From Streptomyces griseoaurantiacus (GTDB taxonomy: Bacteria > Actinomycetota > Actinomycetes > Streptomycetales > Streptomycetaceae), in NCBI GenBank assembly GCA_014656015.1, contig BNBP01000001.1, positions 124,001-188,000 of the forward strand: 64,000 bases of DNA, written 5' to 3'. The notes beneath the pieces were generated by a model. That model was given only the letters and a program-made list of their open reading frames with translations. It made no database searches and had not been told where the DNA came from. The position numbers and the translations under genes were made by a program. Of the stretch, positions 52,603 to 61,558 are shown piece by piece; position 1 is the first letter of the stretch, and each line of letters opens with the position of its first letter.

Positions 52603-52959
52603 GCCGCTGACCTCCTGCAGTCACGGATCGGTCCGGGCGCGGTTCTCCGGCGCCACGTGCCGATCATGCGGCGCGTGTGGGGCGCCCGACCCCCGGTTAC
52701 CTCAACGAGTGACAAGGGGGAACGCATGTCGGGAGGCCCTACGGCTCCGGCGAGCTCCCGGGCCGGTACCCGGCAGGCGCGGTGACGGGGGAGCGGCGGG
52801 GGCGGTGACGGGAGAGCGGCGGGGGCGTGGGGTGCCGTGTGCGGAGGTCCGGCATCGACCGCCTGCGTACGTCGCAGCGGCTGCCCCGGCCGGCGCTCCG
52901 CACCGGTCGCCCCGGCATGACAAGCTGTGCTTCCCACCCCCGAGCCGCAGGAGGTCACC
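52603..52959. other. 357-bp spacer without a supported gene, containing a 23-bp tandem repeat
   Basis: Two 23-base units beginning GCGGTGACGGG (52779-52801 and 52802-52824) differ at one position. The spacer lies between divergent genes, the 94-residue gene and the DUF5302 gene, so both promoters should be here. A 19-codon frame at 52726 has a purine-rich upstream stretch but is too short to support. Confidence 0.5.
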
Positions 52960-53232
52960 ATGACCGCAGAGAACGTGTCCCCGGAAGGTTCGGAGCAGGC
53001 CGCCACCCCCGAGGCCGCCGCCGAGGCCGCCGCCCCCGAGGCCGCCCCGCTCGCGCCGGACAGCGACGGCAACTACGACCTCAAGCGCAAGTTCCGCGAG
53101 GCGCTGGAGCGCAAGCGCGGTACCCAGGCGAACGCCGCCGAGACCGGCGGCAATCCCGACGCGGCGAAGGTGCGCGCGGCACACGGCCCCGCCGCGAGTC
53201 AGCGTTCCTTCCGCCGCAAGAGCGGCGGCTGA
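52960..53232 (+). CDS. DUF5302-family small protein
   Basis: A 90-residue, highly charged protein. An Ala/Glu-rich N-terminus leads to DGNYDLKRKFREALERKRG, and it ends AHGPAASQRSFRRKSGG, the DUF5302 pattern as I recall it. It is likely cytoplasmic, and the basic tail could bind nucleic acid. CAGGAGG precedes ATG 52960. Function unknown. Confidence 0.82.
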   Translation: MTAENVSPEGSEQAATPEAAAEAAAPEAAPLAPDSDGNYDLKRKFREALERKRGTQANAAETGGNPDAAKVRAAHGPAASQRSFRRKSGG

Positions 53233-53240
53233 GCGGTGGA

Positions 53241-53273
53241 GGGCGCCTGAACGGGCGCCGCGACCAGGCGCCC
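53241..53273 (+). terminator. Terminator-like hairpin after the DUF5302 gene
   Basis: GGGCGCCTG (53241-53249) pairs with CAGGCGCCC (53265-53273) around 15 bases, nine bases past the stop. Confidence 0.6.
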
Positions 53274-53318
53274 GACGGCGGAGGACCGGGGTCGGGCGCC
53301 TCTTCGCGGGGCGGCGGC

Positions 53319-53359
53319 CCGGGCGGGCCGGGGGGAGCGGCCCGGTGAAGCCCGCCCGG
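53319..53359 (-). terminator. Terminator-like hairpin after the GntR gene
   Basis: CCGGGCGGGC (53319-53328) pairs with GCCCGCCCGG (53350-53359). It lies past the end of the minus-strand GntR gene. Confidence 0.55.
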
Positions 53360-53435
53360 CCTCTTCCGCTCCTGACGGCGTCCGCTCTTGACGGCGTCCG
53401 TCCCCCCGGGGTCTCGTGGGCGGTGCCCCGACCGT

Positions 53436-54179
53436 TCAAACCGAGTCCCCCGGCATGCCGGGGGACTGGGCGATCTCCTGGTCGGCGGCCTCGATGATGG
53501 CCAGGACGGCGGCCGCCGCGGCCGCGGGATCGCGCGTCTCGACCGCCCGCACGACGGCCCGGTGGCCCGGCAGCGAGGCGTCCACCGCGCCGGGTGCCTG
53601 CGTGCTGACGAGGAAGCTGTGCTCCAGCGCGATGTCGACGGCCCGGCCCAGCGAACCGAGCAGACGGTTCCCGCTGGCGTCCAGCAGCGCCCGGTGGAAG
53701 GCGATGTCCGCCTCGACGTAACCGCCCAGGCCCGGGTCCGCCGCAGCGGCCTCCATGGCCGCGAGGGCCTCGTGCAGTACGCGCACCTCCTCGGCGCCGG
53801 CCCGCTCGGCGGCCAGTCGCGCCGCCTCCGGCTCGACGATCCGGCGCAGCTCACCGGTGTCGCGCAGCAGGGCGGCCGCGTCCCCGGCCTGCTGCCAGCG
53901 CAGCACGTCACGGTCCAGGTGGTTCCAGTGCTCCGGGGGCAGGACACGGGTCCCGGTGCGCGGACGCACGTGCAGCATGCCCTTGGCGACCAGCGCCTTG
54001 ACCGCCTCCCGCACCACCCCCCGGCTGACCCCGATCTCGGCCGCGAGCGCGTCCTCGACCGGCAGCGCGTCCCCCGGCCCCCACACACCCGCCGCGACGC
54101 GCCGCCCGATCTCGTCGACCACACGCTGGTGCATGGTCAGGAATCGCACCACGATCTTCGCTCGCCCCCTGGACGCCAT
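53436..54179 (-). CDS. GntR-family (FadR/FCD) regulator of the pentonate genes
   Basis: A 247-residue regulator. A GntR winged HTH (VVDEIGRRVAAGVWGPGDALP, EIGVSRGVVREAVKALVAKG) is followed by an all-helical FCD domain (YVEADIAFHRALLDASGNRL, LPGHRAVVRAVETRDPAAA). The FCD domain probably binds a metal and a sugar-acid ligand. ATG 54179 or 54134 could start it; neither has a clear ribosome site. It is divergent from the pentonate dehydratase gene across a perfect palindrome, so it likely represses it until a sugar acid binds. Confidence 0.9.
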   Translation of the reverse strand: MASRGRAKIVVRFLTMHQRVVDEIGRRVAAGVWGPGDALPVEDALAAEIGVSRGVVREAVKALVAKGMLHVRPRTGTRVLPPEHWNHLDRDVLRWQQAGDAAALLRDTGELRRIVEPEAARLAAERAGAEEVRVLHEALAAMEAAAADPGLGGYVEADIAFHRALLDASGNRLLGSLGRAVDIALEHSFLVSTQAPGAVDASLPGHRAVVRAVETRDPAAAAAAVLAIIEAADQEIAQSPGMPGDSV

Positions 54180-54185
54180 TCATCG

Positions 54186-54200
54186 AATCATTTAATGATT
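54186..54200. promoter_or_regulatory. GntR operator between divergent GntR and pentonate dehydratase genes
   Basis: AATCATTTAATGATT has perfect 6-bp arms around TTA and is conspicuously AT-rich here. It lies six bases before the GntR start and about 100 before the dehydratase. Confidence 0.75.
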
Positions 54201-54298
54201 GGCCCACAGGGTACGGCCTCCGGGCCCGCCCCCGAGAATGCCCCACCGCGAAGCGGACGGGGCCGGGTCCACGTCGCCAGAGCCACGGGAGTGTTCAC

Positions 54299-56035
54299 AT
54301 GACCGACGGTCCACGGACGAATCGCCGCAGCCAGGCCTGGTTCGGGGCCCAGGGCCGCGCCGGAATGCTGTACCGCTCCTGGATGCGCAACCAGGGCTTC
54401 GGCCACGAGGTGTTCGACGGGCGCCCCGTCATCGGCATCGCCACCAGCGCCTCCGAACTCGCCCCGTGCAACGCCCACCTGACGGACGTCGCCGAAGCGG
54501 TCAAGCGCGGCGTGTGGCAGGCGGGCGGCTTCCCGCTCCAGTTCCCCACCATGGCCACCGGCGAGACCCTCATGCGGCCCACCGCCATGCTGTACCGCAA
54601 CCTCATGGCCATGGAGGTCGAGGAGCTGATCCGGGCCAACCCGCTCGACGGCGTCGTACTCCTGTCCGGCTGCGACAAGACCACCCCCGCCATGCTCATG
54701 GGCGCCGCCAGCGTCGACCTGCCCGCCGTCATGGTCACCGGCGGACCCATGCTCAACGGCAAGTACCGCGGCCAGGACGTCGGCTCCGGCACCCACGTGT
54801 GGAAGTTCGAGGAGGACCTCAAGACCGGCCGGATGACCGAGGAGGAGTGCTTCTTCGCGGAAGGGTGCATGGCCCGCTCCCGAGGCCACTGCATGACCAT
54901 GGGGACCGCCTCCACGATGGCCTGCATGGCCGAGGCGCTCGGCATGCAACTGCCCGGCTCGGCCGCCTGGCCCGCCGTCGACTCCCGGCGCATGGAGACC
55001 GCGCAGGCCGCGGGGCAGCGCATCGTGACGATGGTGGAGGAGGAACTGCGCCCCTCGCACATCCTCACCCGGGAGGCGTTCGAGAACGCCATCCGCGTCA
55101 ACGCGGCCATCGGCGGCTCCACCAACGCACTCATCCACCTGACCGCCCTCGCCGGACGCGTCGGCGTCGAACTGGACCTCGGCGACTTCGACGAACTCGT
55201 CCGCGCGGTGCCGACCCTGGTCAACCTCATGCCCAGCGGCAAGTACCTCATGGAGGACTTCTGCTACGCGGGCGGCCTGCCCGCCGTCCTCGCCGAACTG
55301 CTCACCGGCGGGCTGCTGCACGGCGAACAGATCACCGTCACCGGCCGCACCGTCGCCGAGAACACCGCGAGCGCCGAACGCGTCGACGACGACGTCATCA
55401 CCCCCCTCGCCACCCCCTTCCAGCCGGCCGGCACCGGCATCGCCGTCCTGCGCGGCAACCTGTGCCCCGACGGCGCCGTCCTCAAGCAGTCCGCCGCCTC
55501 GCCCCACCTGCTCACCCACCGCGGCCCCGCCCGCGTCTTCGACTCCCCGGAGGCATACCACGCGGTGGCCGACGACCCCGACCTCGACGTCGACGAGAAC
55601 ACCGTCCTCGTCATCCGCAACGCCGGCCCCAAGGGCTACCCCGGCATGCCCGAGGTCTCCAACGTCCCCCTGCCCGCCAAGCTGCTGAAGGCGGGCGTCA
55701 CCGACATGGTGCGCGTCTGCGACGGTCGGATGAGCGGCACCGGCTACGGCACCGTGGTCCTGCACGTGGCCCCCGAGGCCGCCGTCGGCGGCCCCCTCGC
55801 CCTCGTGCGCGACGGCGACACCGTCGTCCTCGACGTGCCCAACCGCAGCCTGCACCTCGACGTCGACGACGCCGAACTCGCCCGGCGCCGCCAGGAATGG
55901 CGGGCGCCCGCCGAGCGGTACGAGAGCGGCTACACCTGGCTCTACACCCAGCACGTCGAACAGGCCGACAAGGGCGCCGACTTCGGCTTCCTGCGCGGAA
56001 GCCGCGGACACGAGGTCCCCCGCGACTCGCACTGA
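54299..56035 (+). CDS. IlvD/Edd-family pentonate (xylonate/arabonate) dehydratase
   Basis: A 578-residue [2Fe-2S] dehydratase that converts a sugar acid to the 2-keto-3-deoxy form. Cys57, Cys125 and Cys198 (in APCN, SGCDKT and RGHCM) match the cluster ligands, and RMSGTGYGT carries the catalytic Ser. These positions fit the D-xylonate/L-arabonate dehydratase branch more closely than IlvD itself. GGGAG precedes ATG 54299. It is followed by a XylX-like FAH gene (46 bases), so the pair should carry pentonate towards alpha-ketoglutarate semialdehyde. Confidence 0.92.
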   Translation: MTDGPRTNRRSQAWFGAQGRAGMLYRSWMRNQGFGHEVFDGRPVIGIATSASELAPCNAHLTDVAEAVKRGVWQAGGFPLQFPTMATGETLMRPTAMLYRNLMAMEVEELIRANPLDGVVLLSGCDKTTPAMLMGAASVDLPAVMVTGGPMLNGKYRGQDVGSGTHVWKFEEDLKTGRMTEEECFFAEGCMARSRGHCMTMGTASTMACMAEALGMQLPGSAAWPAVDSRRMETAQAAGQRIVTMVEEELRPSHILTREAFENAIRVNAAIGGSTNALIHLTALAGRVGVELDLGDFDELVRAVPTLVNLMPSGKYLMEDFCYAGGLPAVLAELLTGGLLHGEQITVTGRTVAENTASAERVDDDVITPLATPFQPAGTGIAVLRGNLCPDGAVLKQSAASPHLLTHRGPARVFDSPEAYHAVADDPDLDVDENTVLVIRNAGPKGYPGMPEVSNVPLPAKLLKAGVTDMVRVCDGRMSGTGYGTVVLHVAPEAAVGGPLALVRDGDTVVLDVPNRSLHLDVDDAELARRRQEWRAPAERYESGYTWLYTQHVEQADKGADFGFLRGSRGHEVPRDSH

Positions 56036-56081
56036 CCGGGGGGACGACCGCACGCCACCGAGACCCAGGAGAGCACCGATC

Positions 56082-57269
56082 GTGGAACCGGAAGCCGCAC
56101 GCCCCCGCCCGCGCCTCAGCCCCGCCTCCGTCCTGCCCGAGGACGCCGACCGGGCCGCCCTCGTCGCCCGCGTGCACGACCCGGACAGCGGCGGACCGTG
56201 CGTGGCCGCGGTCCGCGGCGAGCACGTCGTCGACCTCACCGCCCTCGCCCCGACCGTCGCCGACCTCATGGAACGCGAGGACGCCGCGGCACTCGTCCGC
56301 GAGGCCGAGGGCGCCCGCACCTGGCGCCTGGATGCCCTGCTCGACGCCCCGGCCGACCGCCCCGACCTCCCCCACCTGCTCGCCCCCGTCGACCTCCAGG
56401 TGATCAAGGCAGCCGGCGTCACCTTCGCCCGCAGCCTGCTGGAACGCGTGATCGAGGAACGCACCGGCGGCGACCCCGCACAGGCCGCACGCGTACGCGA
56501 ACGCGTCGCCCGCGTGGTGGGCGGCGCCCTCGACGGCATCCGCCCCGGGTCACCGGAGGCCGAACGGGCCAAGCAGGCGCTCCTCGCCGAAGGGCTGTGG
56601 TCGCAGTACCTGGAGGTCGGCATCGGCCCCGACCCGGAGGTCTTCACCAAGGCCCCCGTCCTGTCCGCCGTGGGCACCGGCGCCGAGGTCGGGGTGCTCG
56701 GCGCCTCGGTGTGGAACAACCCCGAACCCGAGGTCGTCCTCGTCGTGGACTCCCGCGGCCGGGTGCGCGGCGCCACCCTCGGCAACGACGTCAACCTCCG
56801 CGACATCGAGGGACGCAGCGCCCTGCTGCTCTCCCGCGCCAAGGACAACAACGCCTCCTGCGCCCTCGGCCCCTTCGTCCGCCTCCTCGACGAGGACTTC
56901 GGCCTCGACGCCGTCCGCGCCCTCGACGTCGACCTGCGCGTCGAGGGCACGGACGGCTACGTCCTGCACGGCAGCAGCTCCCTGCGCGAGATCAGCCGCG
57001 ACGTGAGCGACCTGGTGGCCGCCACCCGCGGCCCGCACCACCAGTACCCGGACGGCTTCGTCCTGTTCACCGGCACCCTGTTCGCGCCCACCGAGGACCG
57101 GCACGCCCCCGGCGCCGGCTTCACCCACGAGTACGGCGACGTCGTACGGATCTCCAGCCCGCGGCTGGGCGCCCTGGTCAACACCGTCGTCCGCAGCGAG
57201 CAGGCCGCGCCGTGGACGTTCGGCGTGGGCGCGCTGATGCGCAACCTCGCCCGGCGCGGCCTGCTCTGA
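56082..57269 (+). CDS. FAH-family protein, probable 2-keto-3-deoxypentonate dehydratase (XylX-like)
   Basis: A 395-residue fumarylacetoacetate-hydrolase-superfamily protein. LQVIKAAGVTFARSLLERV, ASVWNNPEPEVVLVVDS (metal-binding Glu pair), LGNDVNLRDIEGR and DGFVLFTGTLFAPTEDR are typical of the XylX branch, which dehydrates 2-keto-3-deoxyxylonate in the Weimberg pathway. It follows the pentonate dehydratase in an operon under GntR control. GGAGAG precedes GTG 56082. Related FAH enzymes act on other keto acids, so the exact substrate is inferred from context. Confidence 0.88.
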   Translation: MEPEAARPRPRLSPASVLPEDADRAALVARVHDPDSGGPCVAAVRGEHVVDLTALAPTVADLMEREDAAALVREAEGARTWRLDALLDAPADRPDLPHLLAPVDLQVIKAAGVTFARSLLERVIEERTGGDPAQAARVRERVARVVGGALDGIRPGSPEAERAKQALLAEGLWSQYLEVGIGPDPEVFTKAPVLSAVGTGAEVGVLGASVWNNPEPEVVLVVDSRGRVRGATLGNDVNLRDIEGRSALLLSRAKDNNASCALGPFVRLLDEDFGLDAVRALDVDLRVEGTDGYVLHGSSSLREISRDVSDLVAATRGPHHQYPDGFVLFTGTLFAPTEDRHAPGAGFTHEYGDVVRISSPRLGALVNTVVRSEQAAPWTFGVGALMRNLARRGLL

Positions 57270-57274
57270 CGGAA

Positions 57275-57312
57275 CGGGCCCCCAGGAGGCGTCCCGGGAG
57301 GACGGGGGCCCG
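57275..57312. terminator. Bidirectional terminator
   Basis: CGGGCCCCC (57275-57283) pairs with GGGGGCCCG (57304-57312) in the 49-bp gap between the FAH and GH3 genes. Confidence 0.7.
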
Positions 57313-57318
57313 CCCGGG

Positions 57319-59700
57319 TCACACCCGGGCGGCCGCCTCCTGCACGACCGTGGCGTGCAGCCGCCGCGTGTGGTCCACGTGCCGCTCCGCCCCGGTCAGC
57401 GTCACCTCGGCCGTCAGCCGCGGATCCGCGCTGGACGCGGCCAGGCGCAGCTCCAGCACGCCCGGTTCGACCACGCGCCGCCCGTCGCGCCCCGTGAAGG
57501 ACGCCAGGTCGGCGGGCACCGTGATCCGCACCCGCCGGACCTCGCCCGGCTCCAGGTCCACGCGCGTGTAGGCGATCAGACGCTGCACCGGCTGCACCAC
57601 GGAGGCCACCGGATCGTGCAGATACAGCTGGACGACCTCGACGCCCTGCCGGTCCCCGGCGTTGCGCACGGTGAAGGACAGGGCGAACTCGCCGTCGGTG
57701 GCCGCCTGACCGGCCTCCACCACCAGGTCCGCCCAGTCGAACCGCGTGTACGACAGCCCGTGCCCGAACGCGAACGCCGGCGTCGGGTCGATGCTGGACA
57801 CCCCGCTGACGTGGGCGAGCCGCGCCCCCAGATACGTGGACGGCTGCGAACCCGGATCACGCGGCACGCTCACCGGAAGCCGCCCCGAGGGGTTGACGCG
57901 GCCGCTGAGCACCCCGGCGATCGCGTGCGTGCCCTCCTCGCCCGGGAAGAAGGACTGCACGATCGCCGCGGACTCACCGACGGCCCGGCCGAGGGCGTAC
58001 GGGCGCCCCGCGAGGAGGACCGTGACCACGGGTGTCCCCCCGTCGAGCAGGGCGTCGAGCAACTGCTGCTGGGCGCCGGGCAGCGCGAGCGTCCCCACGT
58101 CGCAGCCCTCGCCGCTGGTGCCCCGGCCGAACAGCCCGGCGCGGTCGCCGAGCACCACCACGGTGACGTCGGCCTCCCGGGCCGCGCGCACGGCCTCGGG
58201 CAGGCCGGAGAGGTCCCCGTCGTCCACGCCCGTGCCGCGGACGACCGTGAGCTCGGCCTCGGGGAACTCCGCGGCCAGCGTGTCCCGCAGCGTGGGCAGT
58301 CCGATGCCCAGCGGGGTCCCGGGGTGGCGGACACCGATGTGCTGCGGGAAGGAGTAGCAGCCCAGCACCGCGACCGGCTCGTCGGCGTTGGGGCCGATCA
58401 GGGCGATCCGGCGCGGCCGCTCCAGCGGCAGGGTGCCGTCGTTGCTCAGCAGTACGACCGCCTTCTCGGCGAGCGTCCGGGCCAGCGCGCGGTTCTCCGG
58501 ACCGTCCAGGTCGATCCGGCCGCGCAGGGTGGCGGGATCGTCCGGGTCCGTCCCGTCCAGCGCGGCCGGAACCGGGTTCCAGTCCGCGTCGAGCAGGCCG
58601 AGCGCCGCCTTCTGGGAGAGGACCCGGCGCACCGCACGGTCGACCAGTGCCTCCGGTACGCGGCCGTCGGCGACGGCGTCCAGCAGGGGCGCGCCGTACG
58701 TCTTGACGTTGGGCAGTTCGACGTCGACGCCCGCTCGCAGGGCCGCGCCGGCCGCCTCCGCCCAGTCGCCCGCGAGCCCGTGGAGGGTCTTCAGGAAGGC
58801 GATGGCGAAGTAGTCGGCGACGACGGTCCCCTCGAAGCCCCAGGTGTCCCGCAGCAGCCCGGTGAGCAGTTCCTCGTCGGCCGCGGAGGGCACGCCGTCG
58901 ATGTCGGTGTAGGCGTTCATCACCGAGCGGACGCCGCCCTCGCGGATCGCCATCTCGAACGGGGGCAGCAGCACGTCGGCGCGTTCGCGCGGGCCCACGG
59001 AGGAGGGGGCGAGGTTGCGACCGGCGCGGGAGGCCGAGTAGCCGACGAAGTGCTTGAGGGTGGCGACGATCCCGGCGGACTCCAGCCCTTGCACATAGGC
59101 GGTGGCGACGGTCCCGACGAGGTAGGGGTCCTCGCCGATGGTCTCCTCCACCCGTCCCCAGCGGGCGTCGCGCACCACGTCCAGCACGGGCGCGAGGCCC
59201 TGGTGGACGCCCACACCGCGCATGTCACGTCCGATGGCGGCGGCCATCCGCCGGACCGTGTCCGGATCGAAGGCGGCCCCCCACGACAGGGGCACCGGAT
59301 AGGCCGTCGCCCCCCAGGCGGCGAAACCGGCCAGGCACTCGTCGTGCGCGAGGGCGGGGATGCCGAAGCGGTTCGTCGCGGCGATGCGCCGCTGGGTGCG
59401 GGCGAGGGACAGCGCGCCCAAGGCGGGATCGACCGGGACCGTGCCGAACGGCCGGGTCAACTGGCCCAGTCCGTTCGGCAGCAGCGCGTCGAGGTCGACG
59501 GCCTCCTCCATGTCGTGCTGATGGGGGGCCACCTCGCCGCCCTGGTCGGAGGCACCCACCCACACTCCGAAGAGCTGGGCGATCTTCTCCTCGAGGGTCA
59601 TCGCCCCGATCAGGGCGTCGACCCTCTCGGCCACGGGGACGGCGGGATCGTTCCACAGGGAGAGGTCGGGGGTGTTCTGCACAGCCATGTCGGCGTTCAC
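57319..59700 (-). CDS. GH3 beta-glycosidase (beta-glucosidase/beta-xylosidase)
   Basis: A 793-residue cytoplasmic-type GH3 enzyme. The N-terminal TIM-like domain carries the nucleophile Asp296 in TVVADYFAI; KHFVGYSASRAGRN, the GH3 C-terminal sandwich and a fibronectin-III-like domain follow. No signal peptide is seen. With a dedicated ABC importer it probably hydrolyses imported beta-linked oligosaccharides. Xylo- or cello-oligosaccharide cannot be told apart. GTG 59700 has GGGAGG three bases before it and the ATG 59688 has poor spacing, so the longer start is preferred but not certain. Confidence 0.9.
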   Translation of the reverse strand: MNADMAVQNTPDLSLWNDPAVPVAERVDALIGAMTLEEKIAQLFGVWVGASDQGGEVAPHQHDMEEAVDLDALLPNGLGQLTRPFGTVPVDPALGALSLARTQRRIAATNRFGIPALAHDECLAGFAAWGATAYPVPLSWGAAFDPDTVRRMAAAIGRDMRGVGVHQGLAPVLDVVRDARWGRVEETIGEDPYLVGTVATAYVQGLESAGIVATLKHFVGYSASRAGRNLAPSSVGPRERADVLLPPFEMAIREGGVRSVMNAYTDIDGVPSAADEELLTGLLRDTWGFEGTVVADYFAIAFLKTLHGLAGDWAEAAGAALRAGVDVELPNVKTYGAPLLDAVADGRVPEALVDRAVRRVLSQKAALGLLDADWNPVPAALDGTDPDDPATLRGRIDLDGPENRALARTLAEKAVVLLSNDGTLPLERPRRIALIGPNADEPVAVLGCYSFPQHIGVRHPGTPLGIGLPTLRDTLAAEFPEAELTVVRGTGVDDGDLSGLPEAVRAAREADVTVVVLGDRAGLFGRGTSGEGCDVGTLALPGAQQQLLDALLDGGTPVVTVLLAGRPYALGRAVGESAAIVQSFFPGEEGTHAIAGVLSGRVNPSGRLPVSVPRDPGSQPSTYLGARLAHVSGVSSIDPTPAFAFGHGLSYTRFDWADLVVEAGQAATDGEFALSFTVRNAGDRQGVEVVQLYLHDPVASVVQPVQRLIAYTRVDLEPGEVRRVRITVPADLASFTGRDGRRVVEPGVLELRLAASSADPRLTAEVTLTGAERHVDHTRRLHATVVQEAAARV

Positions 59701-59757
59701 TTTCCTCCCACGCCCGTCAGCCCCTCGGCGGGCACGGGCACGACGGGGCACGACGGG

Positions 59758-60654
59758 TCAACGACTGAATCCGGCGGTCAGACCGCTCAGCAACTGGCGG
59801 CGGCCGAACGCGTACAGGATCAGGACGGGCAGGGTGGTGAGGACGACGGCCGCGAGAACGGCGGGAACGTTGACCCCGTACTGGCCCTGGAAGTTCCACA
59901 GCGCGAGCGGCAGCGTCCGCTGCTCGGGACTCTGGGTGAGGACCAGCGGCAGCAGGAACCCGTTCCAGATCGTCAGTGCGTTGAAGATGGACACGGTGAC
60001 GATCGCCGGCCGGGTGAGCGGCGCCGCCAGCCGCCACAGGGTCGTCCACTCGGTGGCACCGTCGACCCGCATCGAGTCGAACAGCTCCTTGGGCACGTCA
60101 CGGATGAAGTTGGCGAGCACCAGCACGGACAGCGGGATGGCGAAGGCGATCGACGGAAGGATCAGCGCCAGCAGGTTGTCGTACAGATGCAGCTTGATGA
60201 TGATCAGATAGATCGGGATGATCGTCGCCTGCAGCGGAATGGCCAGGCCCATCAGGAACAGGCCGTTGACCGCGCGGAGGAAGCGCATGCGCCATCCGCG
60301 CACGATCGCGTAGGCGGCCATGAAGGACACCAGCACCGCCGGAATCACGGCGCCGGCGGTGACCACGACACTGTTCAGGAAGTAGCGGAGGAAGTCCGAC
60401 TCGACGACCATCCGGTAGTTGTCCAGGGTCGGATCCCCGGAGGGCACCAGCGGATTGCTGTCGTAGTAGTTGCTCTGCTGCTTGAAACTGGTGATGAAGG
60501 ACCAGTACAGGGGTACGGCGACGACGATCAGCCACAGCCAGCCCGCGCCACCGCCGAGCCAGTTGAGCCGGCGGCGGGGCCGGGAGGAGACGGGCTGCCG
60601 CTCGCGAGGGGCGGACTTCTGCGGGCGTCGCTGCTCGGGCAGCGTGGTGGTCAC
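59758..60654 (-). CDS. ABC sugar transporter permease (MalG-like)
   Basis: A 298-residue permease with six transmembrane helices and the EAA loop FDSMRVDGATEWTTLWRLA. It starts at GTG 60654, one base after the previous permease stop. As with the other importer, no ATPase is present. It forms the second half of the membrane channel of the GH3 importer. The GH3 gene follows 57 bases later. Confidence 0.92.
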   Translation of the reverse strand: MTTTLPEQRRPQKSAPRERQPVSSRPRRRLNWLGGGAGWLWLIVVAVPLYWSFITSFKQQSNYYDSNPLVPSGDPTLDNYRMVVESDFLRYFLNSVVVTAGAVIPAVLVSFMAAYAIVRGWRMRFLRAVNGLFLMGLAIPLQATIIPIYLIIIKLHLYDNLLALILPSIAFAIPLSVLVLANFIRDVPKELFDSMRVDGATEWTTLWRLAAPLTRPAIVTVSIFNALTIWNGFLLPLVLTQSPEQRTLPLALWNFQGQYGVNVPAVLAAVVLTTLPVLILYAFGRRQLLSGLTAGFSR

Positions 60655-60655
60655 G

Positions 60656-61558
60656 TCAGACTCCCTCGAGTTGGCTCGCCCCGGCGTCCCGGCCGCCGAG
60701 CCGGCGCAGCAGCAGGGCCAGGAGCAGACCCACCAGGACCAGGATGACCGCGATGACGCTGGCCGGTCCCATCAGGCTCGCCTGGAACCCGCGCTTGTAC
60801 ATGTCCAGTGCCAGGACCCGGGTGGCGTCGCCGGGTCCGCCCTCGGTCAGCACGAAGATCAGGTCGAAGAAGGTCAGCGACCCGACCACCATCAGCGTCG
60901 ACGAGGTGATGATCGTGTACTTCAGCTGCGGCAGCGTGATGCTGAAGAACTGCCGGACCCGCCCCGCCCCGTCCAACTGCGCGGCTTCGTACAGCGACTT
61001 CGGGATCTGCTGCACACCGCCCTGGTAGATCAGGGAGTGGAACGGGACGAACTGCCAGGACACGACGAAGATGATCACTCCGAACGCCAGCCCGGGCCGA
61101 CCCAGCCAGTCCTGGCTGAGCAGATCGATGTCGAGCCCGGCTCCGAGACCGAAGTTCGGGTTCAGCAGTGCCTTGTACGCGATGGCGATCGCGGCGGAGC
61201 TGAGCATGAGCGGGATGAAGTACACCACGCCCAGCACCGCCCGGTAGCGCTGGCGGCCCGCCAGGAACACGCCGATCAGGATGCTCGCCGGTGTCTGGAC
61301 CGCCCAGGACACGGCCATCACCAGGAAGGTCACCCACAGGGCGTGCGGCAGGCCGGGATCGCTCAGCACCTTGCGCCAACTGGTCAGTCCCGTGGCGTGG
61401 ATGGCGCCGATGCCGTCCCACGTGGTGAAGCTCAGCGCGAACACCCCGACGAGCGGGAGCACGGCGAAGCCGAGGAACATCAGCAGGGCCGGCATCACCA
61501 GCCACGGCAGGACGTTGCGCTGTTCGTGACGCGGTGGACGGCTGGTGACCGCGCTCAT
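60656..61558 (-). CDS. ABC sugar transporter permease (MalF-like)
   Basis: A 300-residue permease with six transmembrane helices and the EAA loop YEAAQLDGAGRVRQFFSITL. ATG 61558 overlaps the binding-protein stop (ATGA), so translation is coupled. Substrate is inferred only from the GH3 enzyme downstream: a beta-linked disaccharide or oligosaccharide. Confidence 0.92.
   Translation of the reverse strand: MSAVTSRPPRHEQRNVLPWLVMPALLMFLGFAVLPLVGVFALSFTTWDGIGAIHATGLTSWRKVLSDPGLPHALWVTFLVMAVSWAVQTPASILIGVFLAGRQRYRAVLGVVYFIPLMLSSAAIAIAYKALLNPNFGLGAGLDIDLLSQDWLGRPGLAFGVIIFVVSWQFVPFHSLIYQGGVQQIPKSLYEAAQLDGAGRVRQFFSITLPQLKYTIITSSTLMVVGSLTFFDLIFVLTEGGPGDATRVLALDMYKRGFQASLMGPASVIAVILVLVGLLLALLLRRLGGRDAGASQLEGV

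Noticed and set aside
52726..52785. A 19-codon frame with a purine-rich upstream stretch
   Set aside because: Too short, of biased composition, and overlapping a tandem repeat; no evidence of conservation.
57355..60747. A 1130-codon open frame antisense to the GH3 and permease genes (and similar long antisense frames, e.g. 54188-56950, 26065-28620, 16547-19225)
   Set aside because: They lie opposite clearly conserved genes, have repetitive Gly/Arg/Val/Ala composition and no recognisable motifs. Such frames are expected opposite high-GC coding regions.
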